NCBI GenBank assembly: GCA_015178975.1
Contig: WHVD01000008.1
Coordinates: 992,001 to 1,056,000, forward strand
Reading direction: 5' to 3'
Length of the DNA: 64,000 nt
Source: Hysterangium stoloniferum
Lineage: Eukaryota; Basidiomycota; Agaricomycetes; Hysterangiales; Hysterangiaceae
Below are positions 44,342 to 56,846 of the stretch, in pieces (within the stretch, counting starts at the first letter, position 1; every line of letters begins with the position of its first letter). The translations under genes and the position numbers were made by a program. A model generated the notes under the pieces. It made no database searches, was not told the origin of the DNA, and saw only the letters and a program-made list of their open reading frames with translations.

Positions 44342-45551
44342 TTATTTACTCTCTAATGCCTTCTTCACGAGAGTTTTGATATGAAACGACACAGTCAAGT
44401 AGTCGTCGTCCTCTCTTGAATTAAATTTGGACATGCCGGTATGGCTTTTATTGAGGCCAATCGCCTCCGCATCCACGGCGCCAGGAACAACCGCAGTGTG
44501 CTTCTGCACTAACTGCAATCCGACGTGTCAGATTGTTCATTTATGACAAGGAGAATGCAACTACCACTTGTGAAAGCCCTCCCGGAATAGGTGTTGGGTA
44601 GGTTTCGTAGAAAAATACTGTATTGTACAGTCGACTAATAGAATTATATTGATCGAGTTGGTCCTGCAACACCTCTGAGTTTGCCGTGAGATGTTGGGCT
44701 ACCTTCTTGTTTGTGGGTCGTAGTAAAGATTGGATCTTAAGGAGAAGAAGAATCAAATCGGTACTATCTGTTCCTTGATGTGGAGTTCCCAAGAAGACAA
44801 GGCCAGTCGTTGATGTAGCGATTGACTTGTGCTCTACTCGATGTTGATCATGTGCACCGTTCGCGACAATAAGGGCCTTCGATTTATTTGATTTTATGTG
44901 AATTATGTTCGTGGAAGGAAACATATTAAGTGCACATACAAATTTGAGAACAATTCCTCCCAGGCTATGCGCTACGAAAATGATTGGGCGGTCCTATGCC
45001 AATATGAAGGCGCAATCCTTCGCATGTATTGAAGGAAACCTTACCTGCGCCTCTGTTTCTCGCCTATATATCATAAGTTTATTAATAAGATCTTCCGCAT
45101 GGTCGTGTATAGTTCGATCCGACAACTGCATCCTGCCTCTCGTAGCCGAATCGTAGCCATAGGTAAGGATTCTTGCGTTGGGGACGACATCCGGAAGAAA
45201 GTCTCGAAGCCAGAGAGAGTCGTTTTTTGCTGTCCAAGATCGTTCTCGGTCACCATCCAAGCCATGAATAGCTACAATACTAGCAAAATGAACGGTTATT
45301 TATGTTCGCATACTTCCACACATTACGCACTCAACAACTGGCGAGTCCCCCTCTACAAGTACTTTGATACCGAGATTAGTAGGAGGGGCATCACCTCCTC
45401 CCCATAGCAGAGCTACGACGGACGTGATAGCGCTGACGAAATCCGTATATGAAACCATAAGGCGAAGGGACCTATATTGAGGTGCGAGTGGTGAGTTGAT
45501 AGCAAGTTGTTGGCATGCAAGACCGCTTAAAAAAAGAGTAGGCTGAAGCAA
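44342..45551 (-). CDS. SERAC1/SesB-like alpha/beta hydrolase, paralogue 2
   Basis: Five exons: 45551-45331, 45279-45045, 44993-44940, 44876-44568 and 44512-44342; 990 nt, 329 residues, introns 51-63 bp. Exon 1 (221 nt) and exon 3 (54 nt) have exactly the lengths of paralogue 1. Motifs: DIVAIHGLDGDRERSW, RILTYGYDSATRG, VAHSLGGIVLKF, GLVFLGTPHQGTDSTDL and DAEAIGLNKSHTGMSKFNS. The C-terminus ends in a short basic helix (LVKKALESK). No NB-ARC or repeat domain follows, so it is a stand-alone hydrolase in this model. It is intact and would be the cleaner paralogue for functional inference. Confidence 0.85.
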
Positions 45552-46679
45552 CGTTTGTGGTGCGGCATATATGCAGACGGTCTGAGACTTCGGAACGTGT
45601 GGTGATTAGGACTCGGCCATGCCGTTGAGGAACCCTGTATTCAGACACTGCCTTCTCCTCAGGGCTGCCATCCAGCCGGAGGGGGTTGTGGTAACCATTC
45701 ATGGATTATATGGAACATGCAGTATGCTCGACTTAAAATCCTATGACCAGCCAATTTCTATTGCCCCTCACTCCACACGGAAGGACTTATCGTCGGGCAA
45801 CTTCCTGGGGAAAAGGAGCAAGTAAATTAGAATGAATATATTTTCAAGATTCTGAAGTGTGAAATCTACTTTCGTCTTTTCGGACTGTGCATAGTATATA
45901 TTATTACTCCGATCGGTGCGGATTAACCCGGAAACGCATGGTCGCTGCACTGTGCGAGCATCGATGTGTTTCATGCTTTGTTCTAAAGCTATTGATATAT
46001 TAATCTTGTCGTCATCTCAATAGACTTGGAACAGTGTTGTAAACCGCTTGTCTGCAAGACGGGAACGGCTCCACACCAGTGTTTTGTCTAGGAGCTATGA
46101 GTCTCTTGTTCGTGAGTGCATGTGCTAGTGGGATGAAATATTATAATAAGAGGCAATTAATATAATCACAACCTCATTGTAGCACTTCTCGTCAACGAAG
46201 ACCATCAGCACAATCGTTGTCAGTCCCCATTGCCTACAAGACTACATCTACTTCATTTCATCTTGATGCCATATCGTGAGGCTGGATGCCGTGGACTAGT
46301 CATAAGGATACGCAATGCATTTAACAGCCATTTTCCTAAACCTCGGGGAGGCATAGATATTTGTGGGTCGCGGAGGGTCGCAGATGAGATCACAAACTCC
46401 CCTCAGGCTGAAATCAGTGCCCTGCAGGTTTCCCTCCATGTCTGCCATCCCACCTGTTTCATTATCGATTTATACGAGATACGGTATGTGTCCTAATGAG
46501 TGAAGCTATAACTTTACCGAACTTGAAGGGGTGGATATGCATGTTTTCCTTGCCGTTCAGTCATTCAAAGTGCGCGGTGCCACACATAAGCGTGGATCTG
46601 AAACTCGTTTTCCTCGCTTTGAGGTGTAGGGCTGTGGAAAATATTTTAAAACTGAGAAGAGTTGTCATATAAATAAAAA
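45552..46679. other. Interval without a firm gene
   Basis: A minus-strand ORF at 45702-45472 contains VPQRHGRVLITTRSEV, reminiscent of the NB-ARC motif ITTR, but nothing else supports an NLR. No other feature. Confidence 0.3.
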
Positions 46680-47175
46680 TTGTTTCAAAGAGCCGATAGT
46701 GATCTTCCGGAATATTCGGGAAATAAATTGTCAGTCGCTTACCGTGATTTTCCCTTGGTAAAACGGCCGCTCTTGAATTATCATAAAAGAAATTTAGAAC
46801 AGGGTTCATTATGTGTATTTGACCATACAATGTCCGAATTAATAACAGTCGATGAAGTGCCGACCTGGCATTGCTGGCTTGGACATGTTGACTACAAGAC
46901 AATCAAGTGGATGTATAAAAATGAAATTGTCAATGGAATAGATATGACAATGATAGTTCCAAGCCTGGGATGTGTGAGGATTGGATCATAGGCGAGCATA
47001 CCTGAACTCCCTTTCTATACCAATGACCATTGAGAAGCGACTATTTGTAAATGTGTATATTGATCTATGGGGGTCATCACATGTAAAGTCTGTGGGGGGA
47101 AATCTTACATGATGCTAATTGTCAACAGTTTTTCTGGTTTATATTTAAGGATGTTTCTTGGCATACAAGTAGGCA
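46680..47175 (+). pseudogene. Ty1/copia relic: GAG-pre-integrase and integrase start
   Basis: Plus strand reads PTWHCWLGHVDYKTIKWMY (the pre-integrase motif, usually WHRRLGH), then, with frame changes and three stops, VYIDLWGSSHVKSVGG and SYMMLIVNSFSGLYLRMFL. The latter matches the integrase core opening (first Asp in DLWG). The remainder of pol is absent. Confidence 0.75.
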
Positions 47176-47179
47176 GAGG

Positions 47180-47600
47180 TGATGGTAGAAGTCCTGAAAT
47201 GCAGTAGTGCTTTGACAGAACAGCAAATAGGGAAGATGATTTGTTGCATTTGAATGGATGAGGGCACTGCATTTTGCAGTGTATTGTGGGACCACTACAT
47301 TGCAGAAAGGACAACTTCCTAATGATACCAATCAGATGGATAATACAATCACTACTCTTCTGCCCCTTGTAGTCAAACCACCAGCTGCACCTCATACATC
47401 AAACCATATCCACATTGTACATACCAATGCAAGTGATACTCAATTCCCAAGGGTCCAAATGCAATGCTGAAAAAGTGAGACAAGCTGGGGAGGATTGGGA
47501 AACAGATGTGAGGGGGCCCACCAATGTCAATAGTACCTAAACCATCCCTGTGAATGACATACCAGTGGCCAAGCTCCCAGACCCAGTTCATATGATGAGG
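47180..47600. other. Interval without a recognised gene
   Basis: Short ORFs only. No similarity noted. Confidence 0.4.
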
Positions 47601-47620
47601 TGATGTCATGCCTGGATATT

Positions 47621-48447
47621 TGTGGGGAACCAACAGCCAAGGAGCTTAGCAGAGGGTTTCCAGAGAAACCTGCAGATAAACTTGGCTTCAGCTTATAGGC
47701 TGTGTCCTCGCGAGATCATAGTGTCCAATTTCAAACAGGTGGATGGGAAACCCGGGGAGTCTGGGTGTAGTTGACAGGTCAAAGGTTGATGTTGAAGGAC
47801 CAGTTGGAAAGCCCACAGGCTCTGATGAGGTTGATAGTGAGCATTGTGATATGAGAGATGGGGATGGAGTGGGGGCCAGTCAGAAAGCCTGCAAGCTCCA
47901 ACGAGGTCAATAGCATTGTGAGATGGGGATGGAGTGGGTATATACTAAGTAACTGGGGGAGGACTTAGTCTGAAAATTTAGTTGATTTTCTGACCAGATT
48001 GTACAGTATGTACAACATTAGCTAGTTTATATAGACTGTAGAATGTATGCAATACCAAATCTGGTAATAATGAGATCTAAACAAGTAATCATGAAACAAA
48101 TAAGTAAACACCAAATTAGGTGTTAGGGGTAGAACAGAATGGAGGTGGAGTCCAAAACATGACAGGTCATTAGACCATAATGGGAATGGGGCTCAGTTAG
48201 AGAGCTGTCAGGTTATCTGGGTGGAGCCCATGACTGGTGCATGGAATGGGGTCAGACATAGACAGGCTTTGACATGCACAGGTCCCAGTGGAGTCTGATG
48301 AGTGATGTGTGAGACACAGAGGGTCAGATATAGATGGGCTTGACATCTGGGTCCTGGCAGATTTTCCAGTTCAGCTGTAACTTGGTATAGCAAGTTGGGT
48401 ACATGTAGGATGGGGTCCAGAGCCTGACAGGAATTCCGGTCCTAACA
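47621..48447 (-). mobile_element. LTR, Ty3/gypsy family, degenerate
   Basis: The right end GGAATTCCGGTCCTAACA is the inverse of the family start. The left part has GGTTTCCAGAGAAACCTGC and CTTGGCTTCAGCTTATAGGCTG, the family 3' end. The left boundary is uncertain (47602-47645) and no target duplication is convincing. Confidence 0.7.
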
Positions 48448-48629
48448 GAGGTTCTGGTTCCTGGCAGGTAGCCCAGTCCTAAGGAGGATAGTCACAATTT
48501 ATTGAATATACAAAATTTTATGGAAAAGTCCTCATATTTTAAGTGGGACTATTTTCTCTGGCTATGACTACATGTTTTAGGGATTTATATTCCATTACCC
48601 CAAAATTTTAGCTTTAAGACTTGTATGCT

Positions 48630-48910
48630 CTTTTAAAATATGGACAAATGTCATGGTTATACAGTACAAGATTATCTGGGCTATTACCTAATCTTTGGGA
48701 TAGGATGCATTCTTTAGTATCTCTGTGACTTTTAAAATATGTGCAAATGTTATAGTTAAACAAGATTATCTGGGTTCTGACTTAATCTTTGTGATGAGAT
48801 GCATTCTCTAGTATCTCTGTGACTTTTAAAATATCCACAAACATCATGGTTAAACAAAATTATTTGGGTTATGACTTAATCTTTGGGATAAGATGCATTC
48901 TCTTGTATAC
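48630..48910. repeat. About 97-bp tandem repeat, three units
   Basis: Each unit has AAAATAT..ACAAA.GT.ATGGTTA, AATCTTTG.GATA.GATGCATTCT and GTATCTCTGTGACTTTTAAA. Confidence 0.8.
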
Positions 48911-49057
48911 ATGTGAACTTTCAAATATAGTTCATATAATTTAAATTTATTTGGTTTAGAAAGTTAACCAGAACTATCTGGCCAACCAATCCATGTTGTG
49001 AAATTTATCCCCAAAAGGTTAATCTATATATGCTTGTTTGACTAACTTTTGTCACAT

Positions 49058-49803
49058 TGTTAAGAACAGAAAACTGACTAATGTTGGTAGGCCGATGGGG
49101 ACCAATTGGAAGGACTTGGCTTCAGCTTATGTGCTGCACCCTCACAAGTTACCATTGGGTGTCCTTAAATTTCAGGCAGGTGAAGACTAGTCCTATTGAA
49201 TTCCTCATGGTGAGTTACTGATCGGAAACTGAAGGATAAGTCAAGTGTCGGGCCAAGGGGTCAGAGACTGAAGATGGGTGAGCACACACAGAGGTGGGGA
49301 GCGGGATACTTAGAGTAAGGCTTATAAGAGATGTATGTGGGTGTTCTGAGTTGATATTCTGATTGCCTAGTAACTACAATTACAGTGGATTTATGTATGA
49401 GTTATTGGCATCTAGAAAATACTAACTAAGAGAAGAGTGGAAAATACTATGGACAAATAAGCTTGACTAGGAACTGGAAGGTTATGATAAGTTTGGAGGC
49501 TGTGATTAACCAAGAGCAGAAATATGAGAAAAGGAAATAGTCCCAAGGGTTACAGGTATATATGGCATAGGTGAAACATAGAGTAGAGCAGATCAACATA
49601 AGTAAAAAGGGGACATATCAAAGTATAACCAGATAGTACAAGTATAATTTGACAGGGGTGTAAATGGGGTTTGATCACCGTGAAGGTATGTATCAGTGTC
49701 AGGTGGCTGATGGTTTCCAATATGAAGACTTGATTAATAACTAGAAACATTGTATCCTTGGGGACCATTGGTTTGTGACAGGGTTGTGACACAGTCGTAA
49801 CAC
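49058..49803 (-). mobile_element. Solo LTR, Ty3/gypsy family, TSD CACAT
   Basis: Inverse orientation: TGTTAAGAACAG at 49058 and CAGTCGTAACA ending 49803; CACAT at 49053-49057 and 49804-49808. Closest by eye to the Tc1-interrupted LTR at 27477-30122 (shared GTCCTTAAATTTC.GGCAGG block on this strand). Confidence 0.95.
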
Positions 49804-49808
49804 ACATA

Positions 49809-51012
49809 CAAAATAAATGTTAATATTTCCTTATTCTCCAGAGTATCACCTGGTGGACTGAATTTGATTAAATATTAATTCTACAACAAATAATATATAT
49901 ATATATATATTAGTGGACAAATAACTTTTAAAGTTTTGGGTTATCCTCCTAACAAAGAGCAGAATATATAGAAGGTGATTGATCCCCTCCAATGTCCAAC
50001 TACTACAACATATTGGACTTTTGCCAACAAGTATGACATAGATGGAAACCTTACAGCTCACAAAGCATGGGGAAGAGAACAAGGACCAAAACTAAATGTG
50101 ATGAAACACAAGTATTCTAAAGGTTATGAGGTGGCAAATAACATTTACATGTAGAATGGGTGATGGGGAAGCATTGGGACAGAGATGGGATGGAATTCCC
50201 AAAAGGGTAATCTACAGAAAGACAGGTGTCAGGGTGCCACAAACAGTGACACACATGTGGTTGGGAATATTGATACCATGGTGCTGGAGGGGTTTAGTAT
50301 AGTTATTAGGTCCACATAATAATTGCATTGATTGTTTTAACAGCTTTTATTCAGGGCCCATAACCTATAGCAATTAGAAAGTCTTTCAGAAGTGTAAGCA
50401 ATTGATTATAATGAATATGCAATACTCATAACATACCTCAGTCAATTGTTAAGCTTGGGACTTACAGTTAGAAAGTCAACTAAGGTTTGCTGGTTGAGCA
50501 GCTAGTAATTTATAAAAACCCAAACAAAAGTAAGAAATGGTATGATGTCTCAGATCAGTATCTTAAGTGCATACCCCACACTCTTTAGGCTCGAGACATA
50601 GTGTTATCTTGATTAGGCACACATGAGTCTTTGATCCATAACACACTGTAATCTTCAACTACAAATCAAGTCCATAATTTGGCACCTCCACTTTCCTTCA
50701 TAGATACAGGCTATGCAGTGCTTCGATCAGTCGAGACTTTGTGTGGCCCTTTGTATTAGTCAGCATTCTGTTAAGATGACACATGACACTGTAAACAAAG
50801 GAACCATATAAGGGAAAGTCACAGAGGAAAAGTTGTTGGAATATGTGGTTCGGAACCCTAAGTACCCACATGTATCCATAGTAGTCCTTATCCATGGCTT
50901 TGGTTCTGTCCACCATGCGGTCAATCTGAGTCTGAGTTTGAGTACGAGTGGTGGTCTATTCGTCCACTAGGGTCACTATTCTGTGCCCCGATCCCCCTTC
51001 CCTTCTTTCATT
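49809..51012. other. Interval without a recognised gene
   Basis: AT-rich, with a (TA)n tract at about 49892-49910 and a 72-residue minus-strand ORF (50916-50698) of unknown kind. Confidence 0.4.
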
Positions 51013-51100
51013 CTAACAAAAGTCACAAAGGAAAGTCACAAAGGAAAAGTCACAAAAGTCACAAAAAGGAAAAGTCAAAGGAAAAGTCACAAAGGAAAGA
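51013..51100. repeat. Minisatellite AAAGTCACAAAGGA
   Basis: Six or so variants of AAAGTCACAAAGGA / AAAAGTCACAAA in 88 bp, ending about 25 bp downstream of the zinc-finger gene's stop. Confidence 0.85.
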
Positions 51101-51123
51101 GTCGAGACGTATAAAGAGGCAGA

Positions 51124-54100
51124 TTAATCGCCGGTTTGTACATGGTCCTCATCACCATTTTCTACATGGTCCTCGTCATCATTTTCTACACGATCCTCAT
51201 CAACTCTTTCCAGATGATCCGCATCAGCGCTGCCGTGGATCTCGAACAACTCGAAAATGACCTTATCATACCAATCTGGGTACTGAGTATACTGCCTCTC
51301 TGTCAAGCAGAAATTCCTAGAAGCTTCGTTGACAAGCCTTTCAAGTTCCTCGGGGGGATCTCTATGTTTCGCCATGATGTGACGTTTCAAGGAATCCTCC
51401 CGATAGTAACCAATTTCATTTTCATGTGAGCCGGCAGCTTTTGGACAATCTGGCACAGGACAGCCGGTGCTTATCTTTAATAGATAGTCCAGTTTCTTCT
51501 GGCAGGTAACCAGTGTCGCTCGGCTATGCGTCAGGGCACCTCTACGGATAGCATCTGCTTCTTCGTAAGCATGACTTAAAAAGTGCCTCCACGGTTTGTT
51601 ACTATCTCCTCCGTTGCATACCTCGTCCTGTTCCCTCACCCGAGTCTTATCTTTGGTACCAGCAACATGAATGACGGTGCAATGGCCGGTTTGTAACTGT
51701 ATGTAATCTTGCGAACGCCTCGTCCTTTTCCGTTTAAGTGGAGGTTCGTCTGAGGGAATTTTCGCCGAATACGCCCCTTCATCCTGGGAGGTTTTTTCAG
51801 GGGGTTTGGTACGCCTTCCTCGCATACGAGGCTCCTTGGCCTTCTTATATGTCTGCTTACTGGAGGAAGAGTCTGCAACGGCAGGAGGCATCACAATATG
51901 AGAAATGCGGGTGTTTGGTATAGAAGGGCATGCGTCCAGCTCTCCCATACCTTCGAACGTCGTTCTATCCGTTGCCTGGTTGATATTCAGTTCAATCGAG
52001 GGCGGATTGATACGGTTCGTGGGTGTTGGGAAGCTTGACTCGTCTGTAAATCTATGGTACAGTAGCTTTGTCATTTTGGGTTCTATATGAAACATTGGAA
52101 ATACATACGAGCTTGAGTCCCCAGCATAAAGCTCTGCGGCCGACATAGACTGGCCGGAACCCTGAATTACCCCACTAAAATCTGACCAATGTCGATCACT
52201 AACTCGACACGGTTATTTCATTAATAATATATATTGAGGATAATGAACTCACCGAAAATATTGGACGGGTCCTCGATTCAAACTGGGAGTGTCCATTTGC
52301 TGAGCACCGCCGTTGTCATAAGACAGCTCCTGATTGAGGTTTTGTGGCAACCTTTGACCGGTGCCGCTGGAGCCTGGGCTAGTCGTGCAGAAATTAATGT
52401 GAAAAGCGTGAGAAGTTATGTGAGGAGTAACTCACCAATTACTGTTGGGAATTCGCAGTTGTGGTCCAGGGACGCTCTGTGCACCTGTATGATGAAGGTT
52501 ATCTTGAGATAGTCCAGCCTGATCATGAGGATTGGGATGGGTATGTTGAATGCGATTTCCACGGCGCGAACGGCGCAGATCAGCAATCGCGACCTGCAGT
52601 TCATCTTGGTTTCCTCTTCTGAGCCGACGGGCACGAGGTGCAAGTATGGTCCGAATTCGATGGAACTGTTCTTCTCTGACCACAAGAGGGTGAGCGGATA
52701 GAATAAACAAGGAATTTACGATCTATGGCTTACGAGGTGTATTGATGTTGATTGTCAGTGATTGGTGGGTTGCTCGCTTGCGTATGATGTGACGATGGAA
52801 AATTCCATTGATCTCTGCGACTAGGCATTGGAGAATGAAAAAGGTTCGAGTGACGAACTTACATGTTATAAGTAATAGGCAGATTGAGGTCGTGAAACTG
52901 AGCGGCAGGCTGAATTAGGTTGGTGGACGGGGCCGTCGCGTCAACAGTCTCTACGGCACTAGCACTTCGAATGTTTGATGATGAATATGCGGATCGCAGG
53001 AGGAACCTATAAGCTTACGATGTAGCGTAGCATGGCTGACTTACGGAAACTGGCGTGATCATTTGATAGAAATTAGACGACCCTTGAGGATTATCTGCAA
53101 TTCCGAAAGTCGAGTGGTAACTTCTGTGAATACATATTAATGAATGAAAACTCAAGTGCCAGTGGGTACTTGCCGATCGTAGTTAACGTTCTGGATCTGC
53201 TCGACAGACTGATTGGCTTGTTGGGAACTTGAAGCGAACGAGGTCCCCTCGATATATGTCGTCCTACTTTGATGGTGAGTGCGTGGATACTTGGAAGTAA
53301 ATGTGCAACTTACGGTACGTAATGATGTGTGTCGGCAGGTACTGCTCCATTCCCTTCAACTGCTGTTTGTATATCCGGTCTATTAGCCCTATAGTTAAAC
53401 TGAGCGTTAGAGAGTTAAAAGTCCCAGGCATCTTAATACTTGCTGGAGATACAAAATGGCTTCATCTGTCCTTGCCAAGGGACCGAAGGACACATTGGGT
53501 TGTTCAAAGCTTTGCATACCGCTGTTAATGCTCGACTGAGAAGTGCCAATGACGACTGGCCCGTCTATACTACTTCGAGTTTGAATGGAATCAACACAAA
53601 CTTCATACAAATGTGTTGCTTACGATGTTGTGCTGTGATCATAATAACCGGATGCCAGTCCATCCGTCCAAGAGCAGTCCGAGCCATAAGTGACGCGTGC
53701 CACTCCGAAATCCGATTTGGGAATCCTATAACCATGCGTTAAGGACAGAAAAGGTTCAAAATAGGAGCTTACAGTGTGCTTTGAATAGCTTGATCGACAA
53801 TAGGGTCACGTTGATTGATGGCATTTGGCACCTCATGGAAGAAAGATTCTGGATGTTCAGCGATCTGAGAAATATGGCCAGTATTTGGGTTTGGGAAAAG
53901 ATTCAATGGTGGCTCGGGTTGACCAGCAACTTGAAAGTCACTGTCAGTGACGCTCGGATGGTGGCTGGATTTATCAACTGTAGGTTGGGAAAGCGATTAT
54001 ACTAAATGCAGGTGACTCACTGATTGTGATGGGGAAATTGATCCGCGTTCGATACTCCATTGGGATTTTCGAGATTATCAAACGACTTGAGGACATGAGA

Positions 54101-54201
54101 ACCACTGCAGTGAAATGAGGCCTCATGGCTAAATTGTCTGAAATTGCGACTCACATGTCCGGGGGGCTGTCCTGAGAGATAGTTTCGTCGAAGTAAGACA
54201 T
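51124..54201 (-). CDS. Multi-exon gene: disordered nuclear protein with C2H2-like finger
   Basis: The proposed start ATG is at 54201 (MSYFDETISQDSPPDM, then a GTGAGT donor). About ten short exons separated by introns of about 45-60 bp lead to a long last exon (52146-51124 and slightly upstream). The N-terminal exons encode Gln/Ser/Pro/Asn-rich, low-complexity sequence. The last exon has basic clusters (MRGRRTKPPEK; LKRKRTRRSQD) suggesting nuclear import, then CPVPDCPKAAG .. LKRHIMAKH, an atypical C-x4-C-x21-H-x4-H finger with a long loop, and LTERQYTQYPDWYDKVIF. It ends in an acidic repeat DEDHVENGDEDHVQTGD encoded by a 24-bp DNA repeat (51130-51200). Probably a transcription-related protein; exact exon boundaries upstream of 52146 are my hand model. 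Confidence 0.6.
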
Positions 54202-55853
54202 GCTATACAGGGGAGAGGGAATAAACAGAGCCAATTGGGAGGGAGATAGGAAATAATGTGGTTATATTTCTAGTTAGAAGCACTTATATACATGTAGCGA
54301 ACCTGCCCTTTGTTCCATGGCATTGTGATACATTTCTTTCGCTTTGGTGGGGGCAAAGCGCGGCTACACTCGGATCGCAATTCAGTCAAAGCGTGCTTAT
54401 CCTCACTTTACCCCAAGTGTTCTTATCGTTTTAGGTAGTTTAATTCAGAGAATTTTGCCTTCCACCCATTGCTACTCATCGACGGCTGCAACCAGCGGAA
54501 AGCTGAATTTGCGCACGCAGGCGAGAAGTCTGTTTGACTCTTACCTTTGTCGACAATGATCTCAGTGCTCTGTATTCGATCGCCAAAGCTGATAGCTCGA
54601 TTTATTCAAACAAGGATTTATTATGTGGTGGTCATAAATAGAACTAAGACTCACGCTTTGTGCCCGCCTATTGTAGACCTAGGAAATACTAGGATTGGTT
54701 CACGCCATCCTTGTCACCGAAAAGCATCCGTACTCCTGGAAATATTAGTTTATTTTGAGCGAAACAAGTACTCACAAAATAATAGCTCTCAATAACCGGC
54801 ATTCAAAGTCGAAGAATCTTTCTCACTACCTATGGGAGGGTTTTGGGCTACGAGTAAAGCTTTGATTTCCTTTGTTGACATTGTGTGTGGGGTGAGGTCA
54901 TAAGGTTATTTGTGTGATAGACTGGTCTTGGTCATTGTGACATTCATCTATCAGGCCTAAGTTCGGCGTGCAAATTCTTTTGAATAAATTTGCCGTCGGC
55001 ATTTTCTTAGTTCTTGATAGTAGATGTCATATATAGAAAGCTGGACAGAGTGTTGCGGAATGCCGTAGGGAATACTAACAACATGTGAGTGAAGCAACCG
55101 CTCTAACATGCGGAAACTTGTAAATGTTTCCTTAAAGTGTCACCTTTAGGCTCACGCTCCAACGTCTGCAACGTGATGACCGCGTGACATTACTCGTCAC
55201 GATAAATATATCAGACAACATACGCGGCCAAAGGAAATCAAAAAGAACGCTGTTTTGATTTGATTTGCTTGTGTAAAGTACAAGGCTCCGAAGGTCATGA
55301 CTCAATCAAAGGTCCATCGTCCATGTAGCCCTGGTTGATTCACTGATTCACCTAATTCTGTCATCTCGTTCCCTCCCCAATTCTCAGCTCATTTAAATTC
55401 TCCTCGTTGGATTACATGATATTAGACACGTGGAGAGCAGGGAGGATTAATCATTACTTACGATCGGTTGGTACATATATTTGGATACCTCAGGGTAGTC
55501 GCCTTAGTTTTTTACCTATGACGTTCCCAATTAACGCGTACGGCGTATTCCGCCCACTTGCAGTCCACTAATTGACTAGTTAATTAATTACCCTTGTCAG
55601 GTACTTATATATGCATATTGCGTTTACCTATAACCGTCCAAACCAAGGCTTATTGTTGTCATTTTAGAATATTAGGGATTGCGACCAGTGTCGTGTGTGA
55701 GTGGGAACAGGCCAGAACTGCCACCCATCGGTTGTTACGCAGGAATCTAGTCTATAGGTAGTGTACTTGTATGCAATTTCTCACGCGTTTGAAACGAGTT
55801 TCCGAATTTAAGTTAAACTTGCAGTGTCTCGTAAAATTTAAAATGTCAATCTT
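54202..55853. other. Intergenic interval without a recognised gene
   Basis: Promoter side of the zinc-finger gene. Short ORFs only; no repeat recognised. Confidence 0.45.
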
Positions 55854-56640
55854 TACATAGTGCGGAATTTGAAAATCAATAAAAAAATTCCGCTTTGGTC
55901 CCAAAAATAAATTGGCATGTAACTTTATAACGGGGAGGACGTAAGATATAATACTTTGTATTCACCATATATATCTGGGGCAAGCTATTCCTATACTCAG
56001 AGTTTCTTATTTCCTGTTATTTAACATTTGGACCAAGCGAGCAGTCGGAGTCGTAGTGACCGGGGTCGTCAATACCCACATTCATTCTCGTTGTTAGTAT
56101 ATATACCCGTAATTACGCATGAAACCCCCCATGCGTTTATAACCCTCTAATATCACTCGCACTGCACTGCGCTTGTTCTGTCGAGATTCACTCACATTTT
56201 CTCTGAAAAGTTAACAGAAACTTGGTGAGAATAATATTATATATTATATATAAAAGTATAAACAAGAATGAATGCTTATACAGTGTGGAATGTGGGGAAC
56301 GGCAACACTTGTATGCTGCATTAGTGTATGTCTGCCCTTCCCCTACATTCTGTGCTGTATATGTAGGCATCCATTCTTGTTTATACTTTTATATATAATA
56401 TACAATATTATTCTCCCCAAGTTTCAAACCGAAAAAGTGTGTAATTGTGGCGGGAGCTGATTCTTTGACAGAGGTCCAAATGTTAAATAACAGGAAATAA
56501 GATCTGAGTATAGGAATAGCTTGCCCCATAAATATATACAAAGTATTATATCTTACTTCCCTGTTATGGAGTTACATGGCAATTTATTTTTGGGACCAAA
56601 GCGGAATTTTTTTATTGATTTTCAAATTCCGCATTATGTA
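55854..56640. repeat. Nested fold-back repeat
   Basis: Outer inverted arms 55854-56034 and 56473-56640 share ATGCGGAATTTG, GGACCAAAGCGGAATTTTTT and CCAAATGTTAAATAACAGG. Inside lies a second inverted repeat, 56215-56300 with 56337-56427 (ATATAAAAGTATAAACAAGAATG). Each outer arm also holds its own small hairpin, GCGGAATTT..AAATTCCGC. No target duplication was found. This may be a MITE with another inserted in its loop. Confidence 0.8.
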
Positions 56641-56846
56641 CCCGAAACAGCTGTAAGTCCATCCGTCCGGATTTATTTCTTCGGCCGGCACTCTATAAGG
56701 AACCGGCTAACCGGCTATTAAATCAGTATGCACGATTAAATTCTAGTCACCCAATCCACTTCTTTGATGACGCAACAATTACAGCTTTCAAAGAGAGGCT
56801 AGAAAGTCATTTGTAAAATGGTGTTAAAAGCTGGCAAGAAGTATCC

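Noticed and set aside
45472..45702. NB-ARC (NLR) gene upstream of hydrolase paralogue 2
   Set aside because: Only the short ITTR-like motif supports it; no P-loop or other NB-ARC motif was found nearby.
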